From Acanthochromis polyacanthus (Eukaryota; Chordata; Actinopteri; Pomacentridae), in contig NC_067132.1 in NCBI RefSeq assembly GCF_021347895.1, forward strand, positions 9,230,995 to 9,294,994: a stretch of DNA of 64,000 nucleotides. Reading direction: 5' to 3'. Each line of letters begins with the position of its first letter. Within the stretch, counting starts at the first letter, position 1. Position numbers and translations under genes: made by a program. Below are positions 36,501 through 49,900 of the stretch, one piece after another. The notes under the pieces were generated by a model. That model was not told where the DNA came from, made no database searches, and worked only from the letters and a program-made list of their open reading frames with translations.

Positions 36501-37694
36501 ACAACACTGTTACATTCTGTTCAGCCCTAAATCCAGTAATAGAATCTGTGAACAGGCGACAGTTGCTTAGCAATAAAAGCTGTGATTTTGGCATTTCATG
36601 TCAACATAACAGTCAATGTGACAACCTTGTTTAGTTTGTTCCAGTGGCTTTCTCACCTCTACTACATAGTTTAAAGTTTTAAATCCATTTTCAAGTATAA
36701 ATTGTTTTTATTTCATTGCTACAAGCTGTCAAGGTTCAATTCAGTCTCTTTGTAAGCTAGTTAAAGATAATCTGAAGCAAGAAAGCAAGATAAAGACCAC
36801 TTCCAAACACACTGGAGATGTTCAAATATCAAACAGAGCCCATAACAAACATGTCTGCAAATGATCATGAAAGTAATTTCTCATGGAGGATGTGTGATTT
36901 CCATTGTGTTTCATTTTCAATCACATTCACAAGTTGATATATTTCCTCAAGGTTTGTTTAAACGGCAAGGTTGGATGCTCGCCAATTATAAAGCTGCCAC
37001 TCAAGTGCTGCCAGATTGTGTTTTGCTAAATAACACAGAATAATAAGAAAAGTATCTGATTGACTATTTTGTGCTTGATGGATTAAATTTATCAGTAGAA
37101 GCTGGAGACTGGAATAAAAGTTTTATGGCCGGTGACTGGGGTTTTAATGGTACATGTATCCATTCAGTACAGGATGTTTGGTTCAGGATGAGACTTCTTC
37201 AGTTTGATACGCCCTGTGATCAAAACAATTACTGTGAGAACCCTATTTATGCCTACATTCTCACACTCCCACAATGGAAATTCAGGAGTTCCAGCAGTGT
37301 ACCAGCTGTTGTCTACCAGTTACAGCACGCTAGCAGGGGTACACTTGAATGTTTGAATGCCAAAGGATTTTCATTAATCTTGTAAAGTGTTAACTCATGT
37401 TTTAATTTGCCTTCCTGCACAACAAGAATTTGTAACAAAGATTTGATGTGGAGCTCACGCGATGTGGGTGTCAATATCCAAAAGGTTGGTTTCACCACTA
37501 GAAATTCCAATAAATTTCATCTAAACAAGACACTTATGTCCTCAGTTCTGACAAAAGCAGATAGATTCAGTGTTACTTTGTACAATTCTAAAGACAAAAC
37601 TGAACTGCTTTTACAACTTTAATATATTTTCAAGTTAAAGCTGCAGTGGACAGAGATCTGGACATCAGAATTTAGATAAAGTGGTAAACATGTT
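33581..37694. other. Gene-free stretch
   Basis: AT-rich, no recognised transposon or exon. An A run lies at 34622-34633. Small open frames without domains. Confidence 0.4.
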
Positions 37695-37880
37695 CATGAC
37701 TCCACCAAGGATCGCAGCAGAGTTATGTAACAATTGGGGTCGATTTGTCTGTCCGTCTGTTTGTCTGTTTTCAACATCACTCAAAAATGAATTAACAGAT
37801 TTGGATGAAATTTTCAGGGAAGGTCAGAAATGACACAAGGAAGGACTGATTAGATTTTGATGGTCCTTGTGTAATGCCTG
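37695..37880 (+). repeat. Dispersed repeat of the CTCC(A/G)CCAAGG type, plus orientation
   Basis: It begins ACTCCACCAAGGATCGCAGC, then a TTTGTCTGTCCGTCTGTTTG tract, then TGGATGAAATTTTCAGGGAA and AGATTTTGATGGTCC. An inverted relative at about 57958-58200 shows the same order: CTCCGCCAAGGAGG, TTTGTCTGTCAGTCTG, AAATTTCAGGAAATG and AGATTTTGGCAGTG. I recall similar repeats from several fish genomes. Mobilisation type unknown. Confidence 0.55.
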
Positions 37881-40800
37881 CTTTTTAAAATTCAACTTTG
37901 CTACTTTACATGTACTATGGTAGGTTTAATGGTTTGGAAATATGTAGCACTGAACAATCACATCACATTATCCAATAGGACGTAATTCTCAGACACACTG
38001 GGAATTCATGTCATGTCTAATCCAAAGAAAGATCTGCCTCGACATATTATGGGTACTCACATCATCTGGGATGCAGGTTTAAATCTGATTAAACTAGCTG
38101 TATTGTACATTAGTACATTCATTATTGATGACATTTTTCCTTCACTGCATGTTCACATTGAAATAAAATCATAAATAAATTGAGCTAAAACCTCTTTAAA
38201 CAATTAACGTTAGAGTGTCATTATTGTTGTGCTTCAACCTCGTGCTTTCGTTTTTATATAAATGCCTCTGCAAGGTCCAAATTAACATTCACTCACAAAT
38301 ACTCCTGTTTTGCTTGGAAAACATAATGTTTAATGCTACATCAATAAAGATGTATAGAATTGGACTGTGGAAAATAAGCTGACTGATTCAGAGCCCATGT
38401 TTGGCCGGGCCATTGATTTCTCCCATTTTCATGAAAACCCTCTTTCAAATCTAATTGCATCTGTTCCTCAAAATGAAATAATTGTATCAAGGCAAGCATC
38501 AGCGCTTGGCTGCAGAGCCATTCTGTGCCATGCTGGCGTTTAATTGATGATGGACTCCGTGTATTCAAGGCATTCACCGTCAGGGCAGAGATACATTTGC
38601 CAATAATCCCTTATTACGAGGCAGGAAGGAAGAGAATTACTTGAATGGCAGCGGCAGAGGCTTTCTTCTGGTTGAGAAGAATGGCAACTCAATGAAATAG
38701 AAAAGAAACATAGCTGAAATGATTAATAGTGAACTCCATTATTGAAAGGCCTCACTCATAAGATGTTCTCATCTCCCTGGGGAGCCAGCACAGGACTGCA
38801 GGCTAGGCTCACACAGTTTTTTTCGTTACTAGAAATTTCCTCATAACACCACTGCAGATAGAACAACACTCCTGGGGGTTCAAACGCAGGAGAACGGATG
38901 TTTTAAAACACCTATGAGGCCTTCAATTAATCCTGAGAGCATGTTTCTGATTCAGTTTCTGGTCTTTGAATGAAAAACATATTCAGCCTGAAAGTGGGGC
39001 ACTGACAAAGATGATGGAGGCTGAATTTACGGCCACATGGCTGACTTTGTTATTTAGATTTATAAAGAAGGTCAAGCACAGTAATATATGTCTTGTAGTG
39101 CATTTTCACTTGTGATTAGAACACTGATATCAGTATTCAAGATTTCAGCAATGAAGCCGTCATGTCAAGCTGAGCTGGCCAAGATATTGTTTTATTTTCT
39201 CATTGTTTGAATGGATTTGAATTCACAATTCAAATGGCTCTTTTTGAAAGGGACCATTGGCACTCTCATGAATAGGCTATTGGTTAAGTAGACTGAGTGC
39301 TCAAACGACATTTTGAAAGCTTTTGGAGCCAATAATGGACTTGGATGAATGTGGAGTGGACCTGAACATAGCTCATTAAACAGTGGGGTGAAAAGCTCTC
39401 GGCAGGCTCTCGACTGCATGGCTGAGCAGTTCCAATCACCTCCGGTGAACCGCTGGCTAGAAGCTCCGGTTAAAGAAGCTCCTCAAGTCAAAGGTGCTTT
39501 GTTCTGTTATTGTATAGAATAACAAGTTAGTGCCAGCCACAGGGTCAGAGGAAACAGCAGTGGACATCTCTAGTGACAAATCATTCCCTTCACAGAGTTA
39601 AGAATGGGATCTTTGTCTTGATCTATTCTCAGCTCAGAGTGATTTTAAGAAATTGTACTCAAACATAGACCACACCTATATGTACATGTCTTAAATGCCT
39701 CTGTAAGGGCAATCTAGTTGCCCCCAAAGGAGCGACTATTTCTGTTTAAAATGCCAAAATCACTTGTTATTTTGGTATTCAGCATCAGCTATAAAAATGT
39801 CAACTTCTGGTCTCGGTAGTTCCTACTTGAAATTATGTGTCTGAACAAATGCACCGAGACAAAAGACAGCTGGTTTATATTTCAGTAACCTTTATGCCTC
39901 CCAGTTGGTCTTATTAACCACATGCTTACTACTTCCCACATGACTTGTTATCAGGGTTTACACTAAAAATGAATTTTCAGGTTCTACTGGCTGATAATTC
40001 GTCATTAGGCTGTTGTAAGCCCTGCTTTATCACCTGTTTAATTCCTTATGCAGATTGGAGGGTCAGTGCCCTTACAGGATGTGTCTGGCTACGGTGAGCA
40101 GAAGTGGCAGCGTTAGTAATTATGCTGTAAAGGGGCCAAGGTCAATTAGAGAAGAAATTCTCTCAGTGCAATTAAATTAATGTTAATATATATTCGTCGC
40201 TACCGAAATTAAGTGCCTCAGCTGTCAGATTATTCTGTTAGGAAGGTTTCAGAGTGGCTAAAGAAGGGCTGCTTCCACCTTTATAGAGTTAATGAACACT
40301 TGAGCTCTGCGTCAGTCCCTTAGCATTTCCTCCTGATTGCTTAAATGAACACTTTTGCCTTTTACTGCTTTGTCTTATTGCGCGCTGTGCCTGCTTTTTT
40401 CAGACATATTAATAGAAAATATCAAATTGACCCATATTAACTGCCAATGAGTGGCATGCCCTAATGGCATGCAGGAAATGGGTAGAAATAAAGAAGATCA
40501 TCAGTCATCCTCGGACAGATAAGTGAGGAGCAGGTAATAGGAGGGAGCCAGCGGTGGCTGCTGTTGCTGCTGATATCTCTATGGAGCAGGCGTGATGCTT
40601 GAGAGGATTTGGGAGACAGTGCTGGCTGGCAGGAAACATCCACACCGGAGGCTAGATACTGTAGCTGTCTCAGCAGCTAACAGATGTCTACTGTAAGCAA
40701 TTTTTAAGTATTTGTAAATGAAACGGCTTTAGTCTTTTGAGGAATTTTCTTCAGTTTCCTTCCTAACAGTTGCTGCCAAGGTGCTTTGAATCAAAACTAT

Positions 40801-43489
40801 TTTTGATTCTATTTGTATCAAATTATGAATGCATCCTTGAATAATTCAGAAAATTCTTTAGAGCCAAAAAAGATCACCTGCCTTCCTTCAAGACTGACTG
40901 CGACTGCCCTTTACCTGACAATGTGTCCCACATAAAGTCAGTCCAAACCCCAGACAGAGGGAGGAAGAGCTGTCACTGTATCCCTTATCATCCGCCACAG
41001 CATTGTGGATGTCAGGACTCCTGCTCTTTTCATTTCTTCCTCCCCTTTTTTCTTCTCCTCCCTCCCACCTTTACCGCTTTCCCCTGGTATTCAAGCGGTT
41101 TAAGCGACGCATATAATCTTCAACCACCCAGCCACCCCTAAGCCTCAAAGAGTCACCCAGATATGGGCAGATGGAGGTGAGCTATCAGCTAACCTGTAAC
41201 CGCGGGCCTAAGGCGATAATCATTTCAAAACTGCGGGGGGAAATGGTTTTAATAGCCCTGTAAAGGTAACGTTTGTCTGCCTTATCACACCTGGCAGATG
41301 CATCGCACAGAAGGAAGGGGAAAAGGAAAACAGGGGCATGGGGAGGAAGAAAGAATCAGCTGATAACGGTCCCACCCCAGGGAAAGATGAGTCTGGAATT
41401 AAAAAAGTGCTTCCTTCAGGAGAAAGTTTAGGGGATTAAGGTTAGTCGCTTTTCTCCTCTGTTCCACCTGCACCTCATCCTCACCTTACCTCATCCTTTC
41501 TCCATCACCAGCTGTTAACCCTCAGAAAAACCTTTTACAAGCCTTGCAATACGTTTGACAGACGCCTCGTATTTTTACCCTCAGGGTTCAAACTCCAGCC
41601 TTCTTTTTCATCATGTCCCGCACGGTTTTGTTTTCTCCATTATCACTTGCTCTGTGTGTTCTACCCGCCAGTGGCATGGCAACAGTACGTGACACTCTAC
41701 CTGCTTTTCCATCCAGAACTCCTTTCATGCCAGAAAAGTTTCCACGATGACGAGCCTAAAGTGAAACACCAAACCCACGGTTTCAAAGACCCATCGCTGC
41801 TGTTTTACACTTCACCTATTGGGTAAGCCATGGGTGATTCGGAAAGCTTCAATTGATGTTTTATGGGGAGCATGGCCTTGTGTGCAGAGTTACAGCATAA
41901 CTGTAATATTCCACTGTGGACAGAGTTGGATTCAATCACAGCTCTTGGCATTTGAAGGTATGTCTCTCGGGGCTGTTTCAGTCTCTTACATCAGTCTTGT
42001 GTGCACCGCTTTAGATTTATCTGTGACCCCAAATCGTTCTATTCTGCTTCAGTGTTAAACTTTTATGAAGTGGTTATGGGAAAGTTTATTGTTTTGTTTA
42101 TTGTTCCCAAACTGAAAGCAGAGTCGCTTTGGAAAGAAAAGTACAGGACAGGACACAGTTTCAAAGTGAATGTTTGTGGAACAATGCAACAGCAGTGAAA
42201 GCTATTCATTTTGTGTTATTATCCAACATATTTTATGTGATTCACTTTAATTTCTCCATTTATTAACTTAGCTTTTCATCTGCTTATCACATTTCAGAGT
42301 CACAACGGTCACACTGTGTTTACCAGAAAGTGAGGACAGTCAGTTAATTATGTAACTGCTACACCGTAAATCACTTTAGGTTCATTTGTCTTGGAAACAC
42401 ATAGGTTCCCCTGCTGCCATTAAAATGTGAGTTAGCTGCACTTCAGATGTTTCATTACTCCAGAGCCGCCTTTTGAGTTGTGAAAGTGCAAAATTAGCTG
42501 AGTTAAATTAGAAAACAAATTCACTAAAGTCAGGATAGTAACAATGCTAGACCATGGTTACAGACTTATTTGCTCTTCTTTTCCATCTTCTAAGTTCAAA
42601 GAGTTTCCGTTACATGGGGAACACAGCCTGAGCTGTTGAATTCATGGTTAGAATAAAGAAACACCCATAACTTAATTTTCCAAAGATACAGAGCAAGTTT
42701 TCAGCATGGATATCATTCTTTAGCACCTCAGATTATAAGAATTTCTGTTTGTAGTTCTAAGGTGTTTTGAAAATAAAATGGTAAAATTTAGGTTCAGTTT
42801 CCTAAAAATGAGCAAAACATATATACTGTACTGACATGAAATAAATGAGAAAGGATCGGGTTTTTTTTGACTGAATTCCTTTAGTTTTATGGTGTATAAT
42901 TTACAATGCACTTGATAAAAAACAAACTAAGAGCAAAGATGGTCTTTGTAAATTCAACCAAAACTTAGTTAAAAATATCCTTCCTCCGACCTTTAAGATG
43001 CTTCAAGGAGGAGACATTTGCAACCAGTAATGATTGATCATTACCTGCCCATAAAAATGTAAACCAGCCCTCATTTAGTCACTACACTACTGCTAAAGAT
43101 CTCACACAAGCACATGTATATGTGAATCTAGGTCTCTATTTGACACTAAAAGTTAATTTTGGTACCAGTAGTAAGATCAGCCAGATGCCTCATTTAGCAT
43201 TTTTTTCAGTAGAAACTGATCAGTTAATAAGGAGCACTGTTGAACATGAAAACACATGTTGTTTTGACATTAGCATCATAAGACTGAGGCAAGATAAGTG
43301 ATGGCAAAACAGTAAAATGAGGACAGTTCTGACATGAGCTGTCAAAGTTATTTATGACCTAAATGACAAGTAGACATTGCAACAGACTGTAGTTTGGGAT
43401 CCACTGTTAGATTAAACTACCTAGCAGTACAGAGTAAATAGTATCCATTTGGTTTGTGTTAACAAAGCATTCTACAATGGACCATTCAG
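37881..43489. other. Gene-free stretch of 5.6 kb, repeat-poor
   Basis: No recognised transposon or exon. Mixed-composition segments at about 38380-38620 and 40000-40350 are candidates for non-coding conservation testing. The region 40920-41480 is GC-richer and pyrimidine/purine patchy. Open frames here do not exceed about 80 codons and lack domains. Confidence 0.4.
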
Positions 43490-44110
43490 TACAATGATTA
43501 ACCTCCATCACCGAGTCCATCCTCGCCTCCTCCATCACCGCCTGGTACTTTGTTGCCACTGCCAAGGACAAAAGCCAACTGCAGCGTTTCATTTGTTCTG
43601 CTGAGGAGGTGACTGGCTGCAATGTGCCTTCTCTCCAGGACCTGTATGCCTCCAGGACACTGAGAAGGGCAGTAAAGATTGTGGCTGCCACCCTCCCACC
43701 CCGGACACAAACTTTCTGAGATACTTCCCTCCAGCGGGAGGCTGCGGTCCAAAACCTCACACCACAAGTACAGCTTCTTTTGTCTACAGTCTGTGGACTC
43801 CTGTCCTGCTGTCAGAGACACTATGTGTTACATTAATATAAAGTCTGCACATTGCATTACATTAACACTCGTTATTCTCAACTATTATCCCTGCACACTG
43901 CACATATTCTTACATTGTGAACATTTGCACTTTTCCTGGTTTGTATTTTGCACATCGCTGCAAAACTCTAACTTATTTTTTATATACCTTTAAACAATAT
44001 TTTCCGTTTTATATTTATACTTCTTGACTTGCAGTTCTTGCTGCTATTTTTTTTTTAACTGTGTTTATTGCCAGTGTTACTGTTTTGCAAACAAAAAAGA
44101 TTGTTCTGAT
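43490..44110 (+). mobile_element. LINE 3' end, plus strand, strongly decayed
   Basis: A 70-codon remnant of the reverse-transcriptase C-terminus (43510-43719) is followed by a 3' untranslated region with repeated CACTG/TGCACAT-type words and T-rich runs up to about 44110. It belongs to a different LINE lineage from the L2 fragment at 4737-6600, but resembles the minus-strand relic at 54830-55215 in the segment following ITxWY. Confidence 0.55.
43510..43719 (+). pseudogene. LINE reverse transcriptase C-terminal remnant
   Basis: The plus frame reads SSITAWY, then KDKSQLQRF, EEVTGCNVPSLQDLY and SRTLRRAVKI before a stop. This is the order of motifs found after the polymerase domain in several fish non-LTR retrotransposons: an ITxWY segment, a DRxxLQRV-like segment and a SLQDLY-xRxxRRAxKI segment. 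Overlapping minus-strand frames of 107-117 codons are shadows of this region. No catalytic residues are contained in it. Confidence 0.6.
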
Positions 44111-44537
44111 CCTGGTTCTGTAAGTCAGTTTAGTTTTGATATTTCTGGTATTTTAAATGTTGTTTAATGCCCTTTACTTCAGATGTATTATTTGTTCACA
44201 GTGGTTTTCCAGCATTTTTAAAGTAAAGCAGCTAAATATTCCATTTACCACTGCATCTGGTTGTATTTCAAAAAAGCTATTAGGAATTCAAATAATATTA
44301 TTGTTGCCTGGGGAGAGGTTTCTACGAATGTTTCACATCCACTGAGAAAACCATCTGCTTGGTTAGCTTGATTTACAGTGTCAGGGAATGATTTACATTA
44401 CAGCCAGTCCTTTTACAATTTAGCACTCTCTAAAATATGCACATGACATTACAGTCCAACACAATGTGATGGAAAGATTAAAATTATTCACACAAGAGAT
44501 TTTCTGTGTGTATGTTTTAATTTACATGCAAATCATG

Positions 44538-44541
<4 letters not shown>
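44111..44541. other. Gene-free stretch
   Basis: Nothing recognised between the LINE tail and the GT microsatellite. Confidence 0.4.

Positions 44542-44578
<37 letters not shown>
44542..44578 (+). repeat. (GT)n microsatellite, about 18 units
   Basis: An uninterrupted TG dinucleotide run. Confidence 0.97.
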
Positions 44579-44579
<1 letters not shown>

Positions 44580-46382
44580 ACATACTGCCACTGAAAACCC
44601 TCAACTCAACATGCTCCTACATGGAGGACACCACACAGGACTCAGACAATGACCTTCAGACAGCAAAGTGCTGTCACAGGTAAGACAGGAATCTCAATCA
44701 CGTCTGGAGCAGATTGACTGCTATATATTTAAGAAACAGACAACAGAAAAGTCATATATTGGTCTAACCTGAGACCACAAACTTTCTTTGCATTCTCCTT
44801 TTGTCCTATGGGGCCTTTGAGCCTCCTTCCAGTGATGACTGATTGTCAGCAGCCATGTACCGCTGACAGTGATTTCTCTTTAATGGCTGATTGAGCATGT
44901 CACCAGTCGCACTGTAACCTGCGGTTTGATATGCTGCAGGCTGAGCCGTTTGACAGCCATGACAGCTACTGTCACCCTCAGTCAAAGCAATAACGTCCCA
45001 GCAATCAGCTGGAGATGAAAGCGTGTTGGCTTCCTGTTTACTTGCACATGCAGAAAAAAAGCATTCAAACTCTGCAACATGTGCCGAAGTTGGAACTAAA
45101 AGAAAGAAAGAGGGAGAGAGCGGAGCTGAGCTATAACTCAACTCACATCCAGACAGAAAGTAGGGGTCGTTCCGCTGAGCGCCTCTCCCTGCACCGAATC
45201 GCACTTTGAAGTGTTTAGCTGTGTTTAACACTCCCATTATGCTGCAGGGTAGAGATAACTTTCGACACACCTATCTCTGTTTCTCTTTCTTCTTCTGTGT
45301 CTCTGTTTTCTTCTCTCAGAGGCATTGAGACTGTTGCTATCTGCACCTTTAATGCTGTAATTAATTCTCTGACACCTTTTTCATCTCACTAGTGTAAATT
45401 ATTCTTCTGCATGCCTCTAGGTATTAGCGAACACTCTTTATTTTGTGAAGAAGCAAGGTGAAAATTAAAGCTCTTTTAGCAAGACAAGCTAGTTTGTGTG
45501 AGAAGAATGACATGTCTGACAGCTTAAGTTATGTGCTAACCTCTGATATTCAAATGTCTTCTAATTTACTTAACTTTCTGATAAAAATACGTGTACTGAA
45601 TAAAGAATGTGTTGCAACAACAGTCCCTGGAATGCAACAGTGATGAGATGAAATGTTCACTAAACAAACTAACTGAATAAACAAAGTGCTTTATCAAGGT
45701 TTGGAAAATCAGTCCTCTTTCAGTGCAAGTGGTATTATGGTGATTCACAGACAAGAAACATGGTCATGGATCATTTATCAGCTACACTTGGTTGAATTAT
45801 GGAAAACGTTTGTTTTGGCATCAGCCACTGAGGAAACAGGGCATGTGCTAAATATTAAAATGAGACAAATCCTGAATGTTTGAGATGCCCTCCCTGCCAT
45901 TTTGTTATGCCAAAGGAAAGAATGGGTCAGTGTTCCGCATCGTGCTGCCCTGACACTAATACCCAGAGGTTGACAGCGATGTCTGGAAATTCAGCAAATC
46001 TCTTCTAAATTCCAACAGGGCTGTCAGTTTGGAACTAAATTTTAAAAAGTGCTCCAGTGGGGATTTTGCTTCTTGATCTGTCTCTTGCATGCCAGCCACA
46101 GATGCAGGGACAATATTTCTTCAATGCTCGTTTATTTGTAGCAAAAAAGTGAAAGATCCCAAAATAAAACAGCATGTTCTCAGTAGGGACAGTTTTTTCC
46201 TCTTTGTTGTAACCAGGAACACTCCAGAGAAGGGTCCAATCTGAATTAGAAATGGATGTACTTCTGTAAGATTTTGTAGTTCCTGTTTAAACCCCTAAAA
46301 ACTCATCTCTGTATCATAGTTACATATTTAGTAGTTTTTTCTGTGAAAAATAACCCCCTTACCTCCTTTTAAGTAATTTTTA
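44579..46382. other. Gene-free stretch with one unexplained 154-codon frame
   Basis: The minus-strand frame at 44806-45270 (154 codons, starting MCRKLSLPCS) is the longest open frame in the window outside mobile elements. It has no transmembrane segment or domain that I recognise, is Ser/Ala/Cys-rich, and has no second copy. It is probably chance, though an unannotated exon is not excluded. The segment 45880-46060 (GCCCTGACACTAATACCCAG) has mixed composition and could be conserved non-coding DNA. Confidence 0.35.
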
Positions 46383-46548
46383 CACCTTTGTGGCTTTATT
46401 TAATCGGTAAGTGAAGAGACAGATAGGGAAATGGGGAGAAGGCGTGCAGTAAAGGGCCGAACAGGAATCAAACCCAGGCCAGTGCATCAGGAACTATAGC
46501 CCCTGTTCATGGGTCACCCGCTCAACCAGTTGAGCTATCCGGCCACCC
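46383..46548 (-). repeat. tRNA-derived SINE, minus strand
   Basis: On the minus strand the head reads GGTGGCCGGATAGCTCAACT, with an A box TAGCTCAACTGG (within 46521-46537) and a B box GGTTTGATTCC (46464-46474). A GGCCCTTTACTGCACGCC junction, a pyrimidine-rich body and an AATAAAGCC-type tail near 46383-46402 follow. It is the same family as the copy at 7347-7545. Both polymerase III boxes are close to consensus, so transcription competence is possible but not shown. Confidence 0.8.
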
Positions 46549-46834
46549 AAGCTCCCCATCCTTCCTTTAAATGGCCAAGATAACTCTACATTGTTGCTTT
46601 CCTAGAATGTGCAGATCTATGACGTCCTTGCCACTTTCTCCACCCACCCCTCCACTATTTGATACAGCTCGAGCACACCAGCTCACCTGGGACTCTGCTC
46701 CAACACTACACAATGGTTTCTTCGCTTTGTGAATGCAAAATGCTCAATGCGACCGTCTTTTCCACTCATGATGTGTCTGCTAGTATACAAAAAGCACCCT
46801 ATGAACATTTACACATGGTAAATAACTTGATTTG

Positions 46835-46900
46835 TAATAATAATAATGGATTAGATTTATATAGTGCTTTTCAAGGCACTCAAAGCGCTTGATTTGCACT
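46835..46900 (-). repeat. 3' tail of an L2-like LINE, minus strand
   Basis: It begins with TAATAATAATGG, then ATTTATATAGTGCTTTTCAA and GGCACTCAAAGCGCTT, which is the reverse complement of a typical fish LINE 3' end with a trinucleotide tail. Only the tail is left. Confidence 0.6.
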
Positions 46901-49900
46901 GGAGGGAATCTTGAATAGAGACACAAATCGCATTTGAAGGCTGGATATCTTTACAATGCACCTTTGGTACTCATAATTTCTGGATAAATCGAGCCAAGGG
47001 GTGACCTGGGGAGGGGGGCATATCCACCACAGATTAAAGTGTGGCTACCCCATACAGCTGATAGTTAATCCTGTTTGCCTGGATGGATGTGATGTCTTAA
47101 CTATAGGTGGCTGTCATGAGCCACACAAGGACATTTTTGACAGAAGAGTCCTACATTTTGTTTTATTTAAAGTTATTTTATCTGCATTAAAAATAACTTT
47201 ATTCACAGTTCCAGATTTTTAATCATTTGAGGGATACATAAAAAAAATGTCATGTATTGAATATGTATTCTTATGTAGAAACACAGCTCTGCAACAGGGA
47301 TTGACTCAGGAGATGACTAAACAAAATAACTATTTGGACTAAAGGGATTTGCTAGAAAAATAATTAACAAGACTATTGGTCTCATTGTGGTAATCCTTAA
47401 GAAAACTGTTTGTCTTTGCTTCTGAATGTCAAAAGGATATCAGTAGATTCTGAGAGAAAAATTCTAGCTGAAGGTGATAGCATTCCTCTTGTGGCTCCAA
47501 TTGCTTGTACACTAAATAGAAGCTTTATACTGATTGAAAATGTTGAGGGATATTATATGTGGAGAGGTTAGTTCTGGGTCTTTCTCCCACTCAGCCATAC
47601 TGGACTTCATCTGGAGCAGCACCCAGGTTTCAGCATTCAGCACAAGACCGCTTTCAGGCCTTGCTAAATCTCACTTGCCTTGATAAGCCTTACTGCTCAC
47701 TGTTTTCCCTTAATTCTCACCGTTTGGCCACCCTTCACCAGCATCCAAATCCATCTTACTAATCCTGCCTCGCTCCCCCTCACAGCCTCCCCCTCTGTCT
47801 CTCGCTCTCCTCTGTCTTTTTCTGTGCAGCTGTCTTGTTGCTCTTATACAGATCCACACTGGTGGAAGCTTAGCAGCAGCAGCTAGCCGTAAGCCCTCCG
47901 CATGACTCCTAGTCTGGACGAAGTGGGGCTCAGCACCACCGGTGGAGGAGTTTCATCCGCTCTGGTGTCTCCCACTTTCTGTCTCAACCCCTCTCTGTCT
48001 CACAAGATTATAAGTATGATGGACTTAGCTGCATTCCCAGGGTAATTTAAAGTTTCTGGAGAAAGAGCTGAAACTGAACATCAATACCTCATTTCATTTT
48101 GCTAGATTATCCAAATATGAGTAACTGCTAGCTCAGATGTCAACAGCCGTCTCCATACACTCATAAAAGCGTGTGTTTGGGGTTGTTTCCTGCAGCTGGC
48201 TTGGATTACCTTCTCACTCACAGCCACAGTCCTGTTTGGCAGAGACCACGGTGCATTTCACGCATGTTGATGCAGTTATTGGCTGCCACCTGAGTGCTGT
48301 CACCTTCACAATAACACTGAAGTTGAGAAGGAAGTGCTTCAAAGTTTGAATAAACTGCCTCGCAGATGTAGGTATGAACTTACTGAAAATTCTCCGTCTA
48401 TCTGTCCCACCAGCTGGGAGTCCATCACTGACCTGTAATAAAGTAACACACTCAGCCGAACTGCATCCAAAGGCGTGAGTGAATCCAATTATCCCAGCTA
48501 CTTCCTGCTGTCTCACATAATTTCCAGAGTGTGATTTTTTTTTCTGCTTGAGAAACCAAAAACTGAAACAAAATTACAGTTTTGGTGACTCAGAAAATAC
48601 AAATAAATGCAGGTTTGCAAAGTCAATGCAGCCTTTTAACATAATCAGACTGGTATCAGTTTGCTTTCTCAGTCATGTTAGCACGATAGGTCGCCAGACA
48701 GTCGGCACCAGACTGAAATATCACACCCACTGTTTGATGAATTGTGAAATTTTGCGCCAACACTGTCTCTAGATAATGAATCCTTTTGACCCAAAAATTT
48801 ATGCGATTGACCAGTTTTTATCATCTTTTTTTTTGCTACCTTAATGAGCTACCTCCTTGAGACTTCAACTTGGTAAATAATGAAACCATACAATGCAATT
48901 CAAACTGTGAGCTAATAGGATCTGGCAGTCAGAGTTGCATGTATTTGAGAAGTAACAGGCACTGTGAAGGCATTCTGACTGAGATGATCAAGTTACTGTA
49001 ATCAGCTATAAAGTGTGTAAACAGACCCAAGTTTCAGTCATTCAAACATTGGTATCAGTTGCCCAAGAAAAGGAAATAAATACACGGTTCATGCAGCGTT
49101 GGGATGCTGTCTCTCTGCTTTTCTTCAACACTGCTGAGTTGATAAGGTAATGTTGCTCCTTATATTCTTGCGCAAAACTTGAGGAGTTGCGTCTCTGAGA
49201 CTGAGTTTGACGTGTGAAGAACAGGCTATCAGGCTTAACCGCACCAGTTGCATCAGCTTTGAACAACTTTGAGCAGAGGTGTTGATGATACTAACCATTT
49301 GTGAGCTCCAGACCGGTTCTATTCTGCAGGGAAAAGCCGACAACAATCGCTCCTCCCGCGCATGTTGTGATTCAGACTGCAGAGAAAGGAGAGGCTGTTC
49401 ATAGACATGTCTGTTGTCAGTGTGTTTATGAGAAAGAGAGAGCGGGCCACGCTCTACAATGAAATACGATTTTACGCATTCCAAATTGTAATAAAATAGA
49501 AAATCCATATGCAGGGGTCAATGTTGATATTGTGGCAGGCGGCAACGTATAAATCAGTGTAAAGGAAACACTGACGGGACACCACTGAGTTCTTTTTTAA
49601 ACAGTGTCAGACACCTCTGCAAACATATCTGCAATCACCAATTGTCAAACTGAGATTTATTTATTTATTTATTTTACGATATCTCTCAATCCTAATTGAC
49701 ATGACTGTTGGTCAGATTGCTGTAAAATCTGATACAGACCTTCATATCCCTTCCAGGATAAATTGTAACAGCTTCAGTGATCTTCAGGCTTTTTGTAATG
49801 CTGCCATCTGGTCACAATCTTCCCATCAGCAATGTATGTTGTATTTATCAGTAAATGTTAGCAAGCACACCAATAACATGTTGACCATTATCATTAACAG

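Noticed and set aside
43407..43821. Minus-strand frames of 107 and 117 codons
   Set aside because: They overlap the plus-strand LINE reverse-transcriptase remnant, which gives a recognisable series of motifs; the minus frames do not.
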